This document shows, in pieces, positions 12,314 through 25,589 of a stretch of DNA of 64,000 nucleotides. The DNA is from Malachius bipustulatus (Eukaryota > Arthropoda > Insecta > Coleoptera > Melyridae). The notes beneath the pieces were generated by a model. That model did not search any database. It worked only from the letters and a program-made list of their open reading frames with translations, and was not told where the DNA came from. Within the stretch, counting starts at the first letter, position 1. Every line of letters begins with the position of its first letter. A program made the translations under genes and the position numbers. The stretch lies in contig OU342632.1 in the NCBI GenBank assembly GCA_910589415.1, forward strand, positions 14,635,507 through 14,699,506, in the 5' to 3' direction.

Positions 12314-12769
12314 AAAAAAGTTTAAAAAAAAATTGAACCGGGTTGCTATAATACAGTTCGGCTAAATTTTTTGACATTTTCAAAAATGCGCTCAGGCCAT
12401 ATGCTACGCGCAAAATGTCTGAAAACAAACATTTTCGTTATAAAATGACAAAATCTATGTACATTTTCAATATCAGACGTAATACGATAATACCGTCTGC
12501 CTATTTTTTTTGACATAGCAGAAATGGCCTCCCACACAGTTGCTACACTTTTGACCGTTACCACCCACCTAGTAGGGTTCAGGATCATCTTATCTAACGA
12601 CTTGATACGGTTTTGGCCGTAAAACGATGATACATGGTTTTGGTCGTGGGCTCTCGTACTATGTATTTACAAAGCGTATAGGTCCTGTAATGTCTCTAAA
12701 ATAATTAATTGAATGGTATGGAGATAAACAGTTTTTACGCATTAGAATGCATGGAGATAATATGTCGTC

Positions 12770-12960
12770 GTTGTTGAGTCGTTGAGAAGCTGAAGTTTGG
12801 CAACAATTCTGGCAAATTGTTGTCTGTCCTGTGCTGCTCTCAATAACGAGTGAGTGCATGTCGAGTCTCGTCCATTCTCTAACATCTCTCAGCCAAGAAT
12901 ACTTCCTGGACCTCTCCTCCCCTCAATCTTCTCCACCATGACATTTATTATTTTATCTTC
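12770..12960 (-). pseudogene. LINE ORF2 C-terminal fragment
   Basis: On the minus strand, frames read IEGRRGPG, then SWLRDVREWTRLDMHSLV, then a CQNCCQTS-type frame that is shifted. The order GKRGPGR-SWL..R.W is the usual end of RTE/Jockey-type LINE ORF2. Short, shifted and dead. Confidence 0.55.
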
Positions 12961-15900
12961 TCCTTACTTAGGTACAATAAAAATAGTAAACAATAAACAT
13001 TATTCGGAAATTACTCTCATGGTCTATGCACATTTAGGCGAACCCCTTTGCAATATTGTTTTGAATTTCAAAACCTAATAGGTCATCAACATCGACCAGG
13101 AAGAATTATCATGAAAAACACTCTGATCACTTTAAAATTCGATTGCGAAATTTAGAGGGCCTTAATTTCATTTTTCAGTTCTCGACTTTGACTAAAATGA
13201 TGAGATAACTTTGAATTATGAGTAATTGCGCTTTTATCCAATTTTAATATAAAATAACTTGCTTAATTCGCTTGTAAACCAGTAAATATCACATCAAAAA
13301 TTTCCCCATTAGAAAATTGTATACTTTGATTCTTCAAAGAAGTTGCATGAATAGGTAAACATACTCTATCAAGATCCTTGAAAGAATCTACTTCTGAGAA
13401 ATAACTTCCCCATAAATTTAGAAGCTAACTCAAACCCAGCAATTACTTATCCCATTCATATAACCTGTCCTCTGTTGAATATTTGATGCTGAAGAAAATT
13501 CATGTAGAGGCAGATCAGACACCAGCACACTGGAGAAAAATCAATACTACCTCCAGACGGGAGTGTTACAATGCTTGCGAACCCGCTTTCGGGAATCATC
13601 TGACACTTTGACCTGACCCGGCCAATGTAGGCCAGGAGCATGAGATGGAAAAGTTCCTAATTTATTACTTTGATGATAAATTTACGATATAACAGTAGGT
13701 AATTCTATAGCGGTGATTTCGATAGGAATTCTTGATTTCAGATGGTGCTAAAGGAAATGGAATTTCTGAGATAACCTTAATCAATCTCTTAAACGATTCA
13801 AGATGTCTCAACTCGTGTATCAAATTACTCACTCAATACCGAAATGAGACGATGCTGAAAAACGCAAACCAAAAGCAAGTAGGTAGATACTTGGATTTGG
13901 TATGTTATTAGGTGTTTACATAAAGTTATCAATTTCCTTCGGGAAATACAATGCTCTTATTCATCTACGCTTGAAATGAAATATTTACGTAATCAATTTC
14001 GTATTTCCATTATTTATTAATTTATTGTCGAACTGTTCCCGGGTCGTAAATCTTGGTGAATATGGGACACTAGCCAATAAATATCACTTGCAACCTTACC
14101 TAAAAACTCACACCTAACTGCTTTGATTTGGAGTTCGAAAGCCAGGTTCAACAGGTCGAATGGTTTTCCGAAAGTTTTAAAGGTATAATATCATGACTAC
14201 TCACTTTTTTCTTGCTTATTATTCCAGCATAATATTATAGAGTTATCATAAAATCCATAAGAAGTAATTTTATTTAGTCGGTTGAAACATAATATTAGGA
14301 GTACCTACAAAGACAGTAGATATTTAGTAGACATCTATTCAAAGTAGATATTTGGAAAAGCGAAGTGCAGAAATTTCTGCTCTGTAAAGATTTTCCAAAA
14401 AATAACCTTATTAATACAAGTGATGGACGAAATCATGCGTGTCAATGGGAAGTCCTGTTGAGAATAATTAATATTTATGATTATTAGGAAACAAGAAACC
14501 ACATCCCCATATACTGCAGCCACTAGCTATATTTCTGTAGCTGTCGAGATAAATTATAGGTTTCACTTAAAAAGAGTTTCTCAAAAATATCATCATCGTC
14601 CAGATCGTCATTAAACCAAATTTATATTAGAATTGAAATTTCAAAAATAAGATTGGCTGATTGATATAATTCTTAATTTTATGAGATGACTTTTATGCTT
14701 TCTAGCTCCAACATTATTAACAATAAAGTCTCCACCAAATGCATAGATCCATGATTTAATAATGTTAATTGCTGCAAGTACATTTATAATGAGGGATTCA
14801 AGAAGCTCGGTTTTGAACCGCTTACCATTTTGTTATTTCTTGGTTGGCAGCACTGTTTTGTTATCTCTGAAACTTCAGTTTTTTATGTTTGTCATCATAA
14901 ACGCTTTGCAACTTACTCAATGTTCATGTTAACTATTGTGAAAACGTTTCATCAAAAGGGAGCAAGTTTCAACGACTCATTGTGATTCTGGGATGTAACG
15001 AATCACCGAATGAAACAACAACGGTGGATGGCATGGTTATATTTATAGAAAATATCAATAAAACAGATTCTGAGAAGAACGAATTAAAGAAAAATTAGTA
15101 TATCTGGGGAACAAACATTTTTACTCGATTCATGAAAGGGAAAAGTTCCCAAAGCGAGCGACTGTTTGGTGTAAATTTTGGGCGCGTGAAGTCATTGATG
15201 GGCACTATTTTTTTTAAATATGATGCATGAGAAGCTATGACAGTTAATGTAAACAAATGCCGCACGACGATAGATTTATTGTGGCCTCTTTTCTCAATGC
15301 GATGAACATACAAAAATATTTATTATTAGCAGGAGAGTGCCACTTGTTAAACTTCCGGTAGAACACTTGCTTTGCTACATGAAGAATTCCCGGATCGGCT
15401 CATCTCTCTTTTTGTTGACTATAGCAATGACCACCATTGAAGCAGATCATCTAATTTAACCTGCTTGTTCATTTTTTTTTCTTTGGAGCTTTACTAAATA
15501 GCCAGCTTTACATGTAATTTTTTGAGTGCCCGGCACTTACACCGCCATGCAGTCATGGGTCAAACCAACCCCAGAGACCTGCAGGCTGATAAATCTTTGG
15601 GCTAACAGACTGTTGAATCTTGTAAAAGGCACTGAACTGTTCGACTGTCCAAGGACAGGTAAATAGGGAAGGATACAATTATGACTGCACCATTACGGAT
15701 TACAAAATCCTCAACCGTATTTATCCACAACAAATATATTATACCCAATTAATTTTACATAGCTAAATTGGGGAGGGTTGCCTAACATATGATCATGTCT
15801 TTGACAAATGAGTTTTTGAAGAAAAGATTCTTAGTTTGATATATTAACGCTTTTATCGACGACCACCTGCACACCATTTAGTTACCTCGGAAATGACAAA

Positions 15901-17680
15901 TATCACCCTATAAGTAGGAATTGAAAAGTAAAATATCACACTAGAGTGACATGTGTATTAGGTATAGCTGTCATTCGGTTAGTTATTATTCCTTAGGTTA
16001 GGCAGCCCATAATACACCTATGTAACGAGTTTTGTCAACTTTCAGCTACTTTTATCTATTATGTAATTATTTTAAATACTATTTTTAAGTTATTTTATGT
16101 AATAAGTTTATTATTGTTTAAAAACAGTTTAAAAATTAACAACAGTAAGATACAAAAGTTTATCTGACGTTTTAGGAATAATAATTTCAATTAAAGCACA
16201 CATTCATATTAGGAGCCGATCCCTCTTCAAAAAACTGACATCGAATCTGCTACTGTACACATAAGTAGGTAAAGTACCTACAAAAAACAGATAGAAATGG
16301 ATAAATCTCTCTAGCTCTTAGTAGTTACAAACTCCAATATACAATAATTGAAATTGAACCTGATAATAATTAAATATAAAAATGCTTTTTGTCTTCTTAA
16401 ATCTTACTTTCTCAATAAACGTAGGTATTTTCAAGTTCTACAATTCTAAGTATTTATGTTATTTTAAGTTTTTCTAATTCAAACATTCGTTTATTTTTGT
16501 AAAGTTTTGAAATAAAAGTATTCAAAAATTGATATTCTTCATTAATCTGTGGTCGTAGGAAAAATAGTGCATATTACTTGTGTGGAAAGTGTCATTTCAC
16601 ACTCATTGGATTATCGCATTCGGCTGTCACCTAGTACGATGCCAATCTCCCACTCGTGCGAACTATTATTCTTTATTATATTTGTAATATTGCCGGAAAG
16701 CGAGAACTATCATCTGGATGATTTTCTAGAAACTGATTAGTTAAATCCAATAAATGCTGCAAGCAGTAGCTTCAACATAACTGTACAACCACAGAACTTT
16801 CTCTTTAGTAACAAGTAATAGATTTTAAATCTAATTTTAAATAAAATAAACCACATGAACGGTTATGGCTGAAATGTTTATTCGAAGCACTATTATTTAC
16901 CATAACTTCTCGATCCTGTTGCGTAAATTTTGAATGTAGTCAGAATTTGAACATCATTTTCCCTGTTATGTACTCTAAAGATAAAAGTTTATACCTCCAT
17001 AATAATACCGGTACATGCGTCCCGAGGGGAAAACAACCAACCGTAGAGCAGTAAACTTAGAATACTGAGAATATTAAGTTCTTCTTTACCTCACCTTCCT
17101 ATTCAAGGTGTTTTAGGCTTTTAAGTAGAGGCGTTTGAATCACAGTCAATTTGATAACTTTTCTGTAAATGAAATAAAATAAAAAAAATAAAAAAATAAT
17201 CCTTTACCTTTTTTTTAATTTCAGATAACTAAACAGAGGACCACTTTTACGTAACCTCTCAGACTGATAAAATAAATAATAGTATCCTCTTGAAAGAGCG
17301 CAGGATGACGTCTACTATTCACGATAACGAAAATTTTGTCCAAGTGAATAATAGTGATTCTCCTCGAGTAGAAGACCATATTTTCTCTACGACTATAACA
17401 TGCGAAAAACATCAAACAGCTTAAACATTATTTATTATTAATAGTGAACGCTGCCAGAAAAATAATTTACATTGTTAATATTTATAATCATTTTATGATT
17501 GATGTACGTTTTTTAGTTTTAGGTTCTCGATTACTCGGGTAATAAACTATTAGAAGTGAGTTTAGCAGCTTTTGGAATTTGCTTTAACAAGGTAATAGCG
17601 TTGCGCAGAAACTTACAAATTTAGTTGCACACTCAGATTGACGTATTTAATAGTTGTATGTGTAGAATATAGAGAATTCC
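12961..17680. other. Long stretch without recognised genes
   Basis: About 4.7 kb of AT-rich DNA. Frames of 60-75 codons occur, for example 13456..13641, 14335..14523, 15095..15313 and 16549..16740. None has a signal peptide, domain motif or splice context I would trust. Confidence 0.45.
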
Positions 17681-18000
17681 ATTATTTTTTCATACCAAAC
17701 GACATAAAAAATAATATGGGGCCATAAGAAAAACGTAAGTTGCCTTTGAAAACTCTGGGATCTAGTCGGCTTTGAAATTTTTTGAAATGCCAGATGGTTA
17801 GCTCTTGTCGACATATCTAAGCCTATAAAAATATTTCCTTAATTTCTAATAATAGAAGACATATGATAATAGAAAATATGAAATCTCGATTTTTTACTTT
17901 CTTCAGAATATTTCAGAAACGGTCACATATATCCATGAGGTTTGAATTTTGATACGGAGTTAAGAAAATTACCAGATTTTTAATCACCCTGTATAAACAT
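17680..18000. repeat. Dispersed repeat containing AATATGG(C/G)G(C/G)CCATAAG, copy 1
   Basis: Shares ordered blocks with 32160..32400 and 32690..32960: aacgacataaaaaa, caatatggcgcccataagaa-like, the gatctagtcg block, and a cttatgtcaacct-like block. It ends ATCACCCTGTA, the usual TA-element end of this window. Confidence 0.6.
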
Positions 18001-19099
18001 TTCATCCACACAGTAGGATACTACAATGACATGAAAAATTAGGATAGGGACATTTTCCGATAGTTGGAGCCGTTTCCGATGTACACTGCTTTCAAAATGA
18101 GTAGATGCGATTTTCAGTTGTTTATAACTCATGACCTACTCATTTTAGACTGCAACTGTAAAAACCATTCTTATTGGATTTTCTCGGGAAATGTGAAAAA
18201 CAAAAATATACAGGTGTTCCATTTAAAAAACAACCTTCACCAGACAAGGTCAAAGTCATCAGTACAGTCCGATGACCTCCCATTGTTTTGAACAATTTTT
18301 GTCTGCACAATTTTTTTGTTTCTGACTTACCGACAGAGATATCCGGGTCCGAAGATTGAAATGACTCACCCTGTATGTGGTAATAAAAACTATCAATGAA
18401 AAACAACTCAGTGTGATGAATGGATCAGATTGAACACCTCTAAAACTACAAATCAATATTTGCTACGATTCAGCGCGAGCAAAACTTTGGAGACCTACTG
18501 CGATTTGTTACCATACGTGTAAAATATTGTGTAGGTATCTAGAGTTTTGAGTCTAAAGGGGTAAAACTCCGAGCTTTCGAGCAGAAACAAAAACAACTAC
18601 TCTTGATTTTTTTTGTTAGACTTTAATCTTCCTGAAAGGTTTTAAATTGTGTTACCCTCTTTTGTTCTAAATTACTTGTGTACTTTAGCCAGCGTAGATC
18701 CATTTTAGGTACGCAAAAACGAGAGCTTGCTTGATTAGGATTTACAAAAATTATATTACTACATTTGCTAATAAAACAATTTGTCCACTATCGTTTTCAA
18801 GACACGTAACTCAATTGAAGTTCATGCTGATGATTTATCTAACAAAGCTAACAGGATCAGGTGGAAGTTTGTAATTTTCTTTGGGAGATTCATCCTTAAC
18901 CATATATAATATGAATGTTCAAAATGTTTTCCTAATACACTACACATATTTATTGTTCATTTATATTTTTTATATATAATTTATATAATTTATATTTATA
19001 TTTATTTGTCACTTTTGAAGATGGCTCTATATACCTAGTCTTCGTTTAAAGGTTCAAGAATGAATTAAAATTATTAACTAACAGAAATTGTTTTAAATG
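18001..19099. other. No recognised gene; repeat debris
   Basis: 18,030..18,290 contains 'gagccgtttccgatgtacac' and 'aactcatgacctact', which recur near 26160..26300 (inverted), 41480..41930, 44140..44470 and 63400..63570. No gene was found. Confidence 0.5.
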
Positions 19100-19101
19100 T
19101 A

Positions 19102-19829
19102 CAAGGCGTGTTTTTTAAGTAAGTACCGTTTTGCAGCACAGAGGCCGCAGCGCTACGGTCGGCGTTCTGCGCATGCGCACTGGGTACCTACATCTCTTGT
19201 CTACGCACTGACACCATTACAGTCTGATTCTTCCTGGTTTACGTTGTTTACTGAGTGTTTAAGAGCCCCGCCGACTGTGAAGTACGGACTGTTATAAGAT
19301 TTCTTAGTGCTAAAGGCCTAAAACCGATCGATATTCATCGTGAGATCTTTACGGACAAAACATTATGAGTGATGGAATTGTAAGCAAATGGGTGAGAGAA
19401 GTTAAAGATGGCCACACAAATGTGCATGATGAAAAACGGAGTGGGCGTCCTTCGGTCGTTAATTCGGTCCTTCGGACAATAAGGTGAGAATAAAACAAGA
19501 CGCTTTTTTTCGGCCATCTTTAAATGCTCTCACTAATGTTTTGTCCGTAAACTGCACAGATCTCACGATAAATATCGATCGGTTTTGGGTCTTTATAGCA
19601 CTAAGAAATCTTAACAGCCCGTACTTCACAGTCGGCGGAGCTCACTATTATCGTAGGCATCTTAAACACTCAGTAAACAACGTAAACAAGGAAGAATCAG
19701 ACTGTAATGGTGTCAGTGCGTAGGCAAGAGATGTAGGTACCCAGTGCGCAATGCGCATGCACAGAACGCCGACCGCAGCGCTGCGGCCGCGGTGTTGCAA
19801 AACGGTACTTACTTAAAAAACACGCCTCG
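19102..19829. mobile_element. Mariner-derived foldback element with TA duplication
   Basis: The arms meet almost throughout: (C/A)AAGGCGTGTTTTTTAAGTAA at the left has its complement at the right end, and both sides carry TA. The left arm encodes MSDGIVSKWVREVKDGHTNV then HDEKRSGRPSVV (19364 onward), the helix-turn-helix end of a mariner-type transposase. The right arm repeats the first part of that gene in reverse. The loop is about 19416..19510. No catalytic domain remains, so the element is non-autonomous. Confidence 0.82.
19364..19465 (+). pseudogene. Mariner transposase N-terminal fragment
   Basis: An open stretch reading MSDGIVSKWVREVKDG followed by NVHDEKRSGRPSVV, the second helix-turn-helix and GRPS motif that precede the DDD catalytic domain in mariner transposases. 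The catalytic domain is missing. Confidence 0.75.
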
Positions 19830-19831
19830 TA

Positions 19832-21890
19832 TTAATCTGAATTAAAGTTGGTATTTTTTGAATAAGTACCTACACTATTTACATTTTTGAATTAATTATT
19901 AAATGTTGTTATGTTATAGTGTTCCAAGCCTTCTGCGGTAAACGCCGGCTGTTTTCCAATGTTGTTCTGTTTTTTGGCTAGTCCTCCTCTGGTATGCAGA
20001 ACATTTCGGATTATTAGCGAAAGCTTAAAGGAAAAGTTTCCAGACAAGCCGCTTTCAAAGGGGATGATTCAGACTAGAACGGGTTGATATTTGCTACCTA
20101 AATATTCCATTTGTTTGCCCTAGGTCAAGTAAAATATTTGCTCAGACAGACTGAACCTAGTCTAACACCGCTTAGTTCTTGTTTATTTCACAGCTGATTA
20201 ATTCTTTTTTTGTATTTATTTTTCCCAGATAGTTAAAAGTTCCTCGTTTGGATAGATTTACTTATTCAGTTTGGGCGATGCAAGTACCATGAACAATACG
20301 AGTTTATTAGGTGGGTAAGTCTAACAATTCTTGTGAAAACAAATTTTGATTGTGTTTCATTGTTGAAATTTACTAGAGGGGAACAATTATTGTCGGAACA
20401 ACCTTGATTATGAGTGAATTAAAATGGAATAAAATTGAATGGAATATTTTCCGATCCAAATGAATAGACACAAAAAGGGTATGATCAAGGTTTGTTTACA
20501 CTACAGTTGTTGTGCTTTATAAAGATGAGTCGAATATAATAGAGGTTTTAAATTATATACAGGGTGAAAACTTGTAAGTTGGTCATAGGAATTTAACATG
20601 TCAATTCAGTTTTATGCAAATAATATCCAGCAGGTTTATCTTTAAAATAAACCTTTAAAATAAAAAGCAAATAAAATTTAATTGAAATAACTTCTAGCAA
20701 TGGCTAAAATGTATTTATTTAGCTACTTTTACTTTTTAAATAGGTTGGAATTTGAAAAGAAATTGAAAAAAGACAATCTGCCCTAGGTTTTTTTTTTAAA
20801 GTTAGTGTTCTTTGTATGCAGACAAAGTTTGCAATAAGCTTTTTATACCTAAGCTTCATTATTTTCTTGTGTCATAATGAAAAATGAGTATTAGGTAAAC
20901 AACCAATTCGTGACTAATTTATAATTAAATAGAATGACAGGGTACTGAGCGACCTTCTCATTTGACCTGTGTTCTAATTTATTATACCAATGATGCTTTT
21001 CACAAGTTAATCGATTATTCCATCTGTTATGGTTATGTGATGGCTTTATTTCTGGTAAATGACTATTTATCTCAGCTTATATAAGTTTATAGTTACCGAT
21101 TATGAATGGACAAGCCTATAAAAGATTACAGTGACTGGATGCATCACAGTGTGAACCATGTAGCCCATGCTTCTTCCACACGCTATTTTGCACCTCGTCT
21201 AATAGCATGATAGCAGTATTTTAGACCAATAGAGGTACAAAATCATATAAATGTCTACATGTGCGTTTACTAGGATACGTCAATTAAAATGCTAACTTCA
21301 ACATTTTATTTTAATTTTTTATAATTTAACGCCATCATAAAACCCAAATGCATTCATCTCTTTTGGACGGTGATACTGCAATCTATATAATACTACTATT
21401 GGTCGAGATGCAAAATGGCGGTTGTCTAGTAAAAAAGTAGACATCCGATCGTTCCCACTGTTATTTGTATATCTATGGGTCACTTTTACACTGTACAACA
21501 ACCAGTAAATTATTGAAGGTTGTTTTTTATTTAACACGATGTTTTGTATTTTTATGATATTGCCACGATATTCGTATAGTACCTACTTCAATTTCCCACT
21601 CAATATCTCATTTCTTTACGTTCCAAAAATAAAATGAATTTTCTCCTCTTCACCGTTCCTAAAACGTCCTTAACATGTTAATTGATGTAGAACTGCTTCG
21701 CTTGATAATGTGAATTTTTATTCAGAGATTTTGGCATGACAGAGTGATGAACATAAGTGTTAGGCCAGACTGTACAGGACTAAGCTCTATATTACATAAG
21801 GGGAAGTACAATGTGACATTTTTTGTATAACAGGTACGGGCTAGGATTGGAGTTTACAGTACCTTTTTCAACGAATTATTAAAATATTTA
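19832..21890. other. No recognised gene
   Basis: AT-rich. A tatacagggtgaaaac string at about 20558 looks like a single MITE end. Short frames only. Confidence 0.45.
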
Positions 21891-22275
21891 TAATTCAAAG
21901 ATGGCAAAGCAACAGGACCAGATAACTTCTAATCAGAATTAATAATTTGACTGATGACAGCGGAATAGAATGGCTCACTTAATATTTAATAATATTTATA
22001 TGATACTGGTATAATTCCCCAAAACTGGTTGAAATCGACATTTGTGACCCTACCAAAAAAATCGAGTGAAAAAGTGCAATGAATATAGATAAAATAAGCT
22101 TTACGAGCCACCTGCTTAAGACCTTCATAAAAATCATCCACAAGAGATTATACAAAAATGCGAAGAAAATGTAACACTCACACAATTTGGGTTTCGAGAT
22201 GGTTTGGGTAAACGGAATGCACTTGCCGTCCAAGTCATCTTCCAAAGGCGCAGAGACGCCAATTACTGTGATATA

Positions 22276-23486
22276 CAGGGTGATTGATTGAGACGAGACA
22301 TTAGAAATATATGGAGAACGAAGGAACGAATCGAAAGGAAATTTTGGTTACGGCCATAACGGAATATGATCCGTTAAATTGCACTTTCGGTTATACTGGA
22401 AATGGCTACCATTTTTTTTTTTTTTTAATAGAATGCCCTAAGATATAAGGGTGTCCGGAAATTATGCGCAAAGAATTAAGGGGGTGATTCTACTTGATAA
22501 AATATTGCCAAAAGTATCTATAATCATTTTTTTTCGAAAACTCACAAATAAGAAAGTTATGAGCCTTCAAAGTTGATTTTTTTAAATCAATATTTTTTTA
22601 TAATTTTTTTTCTAGTGTACAGATTTTCTTAAAATTTAACACACTTGCCACTGATGTTATTTTGCATCCTTGGTCCAAGTTAGACTTGAATCCCTCAAAA
22701 TCAAGAGGCTTTAACTGCGCTTGACCTACAAAAAAAGGCGTATAACTTTTTTCGTAATATTCTTTTCTGAGTTTTGAAGACGCACAATTGAAGAACATGA
22801 AGATTTATTTGGAAAAGGTCCTCTTTGTCTATCACGATAAAATGACCTGTTTCGGAGTAAAACTGTTTTAAAAATTTGCGTGCACTAAAATTGATCACCA
22901 TCATAAATTATGATTATTTTGCAACAATACCAAAGCATGCTTTGGAAACAGCTGCAGGGTTGCCTAGGAAACGAGACGTTTGCTTTGGATTTAATTTTGA
23001 CAGCAATTTTTCTTTTTAATTAAAATTATTTTATTATTTTATAAAAAAAAATATTAGAAAAATTTAAAATTTTATAATTTCCAAGTCTATTTATATACGA
23101 ATTTCTCTATTTAGTACATAACTGGGCAACCCTGCAGCTGTTTACAAAGCATGCTTTGGTATTGCCTAGACCTATACAAGCTATCTTATTCGTCTTAAAA
23201 AAGTGTCCGAATAATGTCACATTTTGACAGCTGTCAAACTAACCGTTTCGGATTTACTTGCGAGAAACAAAATCCGCCATTTTTGGTTTTTGGCCGATAT
23301 TTCCAAAACGAATTGACCGATCGTAAATATTAAACCGGTTATCGAATGCACTAAGTTTCCCCTATTTTCCCTAAAACTATCCCCATTTTTTAATCTTTAC
23401 TGTAGGTGTAATAGGAGCCGAGATTCCTGTATAGAGAAGCGAATCTGGGACACATTTTCTAATATAAGATGGGTCTCAATCAAATG
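22276..23486. mobile_element. TA-flanked insertion A in the LINE (about 1.2 kb)
   Basis: Left end CAGGGTGATTGATTGAGAC; right end complementary to TTTGATTGAGACC, with TA on both sides. The match is imperfect, so the exact right end may be a few bases off. A smaller hairpin element is nested at 22924..23170. Confidence 0.62.
22924..23170. repeat. Nested 245-bp MITE
   Basis: Arms AATACCAAAGCATGCTTTGG...CAGCTGCAGGGTTGCC and their complement, about 40 bp each, one mismatch region apart. Confidence 0.7.
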
Positions 23487-23542
23487 TATGCTTTGTGGAC
23501 TACCAAAAGACGTCTGACAGAGCTAAACACGACGAGCTTATA

Positions 23543-24554
23543 CAGTGAGAACCACATAACGCGGAACATCAGAAAAAATATGACGTAGTCTAATTAACGT
23601 TGTTGAACCATTTAAAATGGAACATAGCGAAATCAGTGCATTTCCAACAAAGCCGCAACAACACGTTAACAATACCGTAGTTATGGTAACGTTCGAGCAT
23701 TGTTGAATTTAGCATTAGTGAGTTATTTAAAATAGAACATAGGGATTCTGTACTGAAAGTCAATGCAATAAATCATTTTTTAATTAAAACGAAATTGTTT
23801 CAAAATATAAAAAAGTGTAACTTTATACTAATTATTTTATAAATTAAACAATATAATTGTAAATTAAATACTGCAGAGTGTTAATTATTATTCCAAAATA
23901 GTATCAAACATCCGTTGACTAGTAAGTGTCCTAAAAAATGATTGTAGAATCAATACATTTATCGTATTTCTGCACTGTTCAGGAGATATTTCTTCGTAGC
24001 TCTTCTTATCGTTTGTTTGAGCTTTTCGATGGGGTAGATAGAAACGATGCTAGAAACTGATTATTTGACTTTTCTCCAGTAAAAAATCCAAGTATGTTAA
24101 GTCTGGTGACCTGGGCGGCCACTTAATTACTCCATCTCTTCCCATCCATCAACCGGGAAACTGAGCATTTTAAGCAATAATTATTGTCGAACTTGCCGGG
24201 AAAAACGGGCAGCTGTAACGTTTTCTTGGTACCTACTACTAGAGAATCTACAAGTAGAAGACCCTTAGGTCTTCTACCAGCGCAAGTTTTCAACTTCAGA
24301 TAAAGAAGACACACTGCATGGTGTACCATGTGCGTAAATTTCAATTTTCTCATCAGCTGTACACATTTTATCTACCTAAGCTAGTATGTAACTGACAACA
24401 AGTTTTACTCATAAACGTCAAATTAATAATTTAATCTGAAATGGAGGGGTTATTGCAAAACCATAAATAACGACCTTGCCCGGCAACGGATCGATCTCCA
24501 TAGCAATACTTCACAAGCTCATGTCCTATGTTCCGTCTTAAAAAACTCTCACTG
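23543..24554. mobile_element. TA-flanked insertion B in the LINE (1.01 kb), mariner-type
   Basis: Ends CAGTGAGA and TCTCACTG with TA on each side. The minus strand at about 23940..24150 reads DGVIKWPPRSPDLTYLDFF, the C-terminal catalytic signature of mariner-type transposases (PPRSPDLTPLDFFLW). Stops follow, and the remainder is degraded or deleted. Confidence 0.78.
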
Positions 24555-25589
24555 TATACCTACTTGATTGAAGATCGACATAGATGATAAAGATCTGAGA
24601 ATCATCAAAAATATTCACTATACTTAAAAGCAAACTGCTAACATAAGAATGGACAAACAGTTGACAGAGGCAATCTCAATAGAACGTATAGTGCGGCAAG
24701 AATGTATACTATCCCCCACGCTGTTTAATAATGTATGTCTACTAAACGTATCTTTAAACAAGCCTTGGAAGGAGTATGACGAGGGCATCTAATAAACGGC
24801 GAGCGCCAGAACAATATCAGATAGGTACGCAGATAATGCAGTACTATTCTCAGACATCAGTCTGGAATGCCTAAAAACACTAAAATGAAAATGACACGCA
24901 TTACTATGAAACCAGCCAACATTACAAATCAAACCTAAACACAAAGAAGACAAAATATATGGTTATAAGCAAACGCCCAATCCTCAATACACAACTTATG
25001 ATCAACCAATTGAAAGGGTTAAAAGCTATACATTTACTTTGGCACTAGAGCAAATAGTCAATGAGACCACTCATTAGAAATAAAACAACGGATAGAAAAA
25101 GCCAGAGCAATATTTATAAGAATGGGTACTGTCTTTGGAAGTCGTGACCTGCCTCTGAAAGCCAAGATCTTCGTACATCAGTGCTATACTTTTCCAGACC
25201 TCCTCTACGGAGCAGAGGCTTAGACACTCTGAGGTGTCAATGAAGAGGCTCGAAGCGTTCGAAATGTAGTGTTATAGATGCATTTAAAGAATCTCCTGGG
25301 TCGACCGAGTCACAAATGTTGAAGTCCTGCGCAGACTGGTAAATGAATGTGAAGTTATCCCAACAAATAAAAAATGAAAACTTCAGTATCTCGGCCATAT
25401 TTTGAGGAACGAACGACGATCAGTTATTATTACATGGGGAGGGGTACATCAGGAGGGGACCAGGACGAAGGCGAATTTCCTGACTGTTCCGCACAGCCGC
25501 CAACAAAGTAAAAATAGTCATGCTCATCGCCAACATTCGGAACGAATAGGCACCGCCAGAAGAAGAAGAAGATTAACGATTTAGAAAAA

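Larger units (their letters stand above)
9270..12659. mobile_element. 3.39-kb element with long interrupted terminal inverted repeats
   Basis: The ends GTACGAGAGCCCACGACCAA and its complement are each flanked by TA. A second inverted block further in (aaaaatgtcaaaaaattt at about 9410 and its complement near 12370) shows that the arms are over 300 bp long with divergence between blocks. The left end has a 140-bp periodicity. The interior holds a minus-strand reading frame (12062..12313), an acidic coding-like stretch near 10074..10147, a 644-bp tandem repeat and an AT microsatellite. The transposon class is not recognised. Confidence 0.65.
21893..25578 (+). pseudogene. LINE ORF2 (reverse transcriptase to C-terminus) split by two insertions
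   Basis: Dead LINE. Segment 1 (21893..22275) reads KDGKATGPDN, NWLKSTFVTLPKK and LTQFGFRDGLGKRNAL, which are RT fingers and palm motifs. Segment 2 (23487..23542) reads CFVDYQK then KHDEL-like residues. Segment 3 (24555..25578) gives RQECILSPTLFN, RYADNAV-like catalytic residues, KIFVHQCYTF, LEAFEM, LQYLGHILRNERR and a C-terminal Arg-rich tail. Deleting each insertion with one TA copy restores the frame (CDICFVDYQK and ELIYLLD), so both insertions hit an already integrated LINE. Internal stops and shifts remain. Confidence 0.85.

Noticed and set aside
18955..19012. AT-rich run as a regulatory or matrix-attachment site
   Set aside because: Plain AT-rich sequence is common throughout the window.
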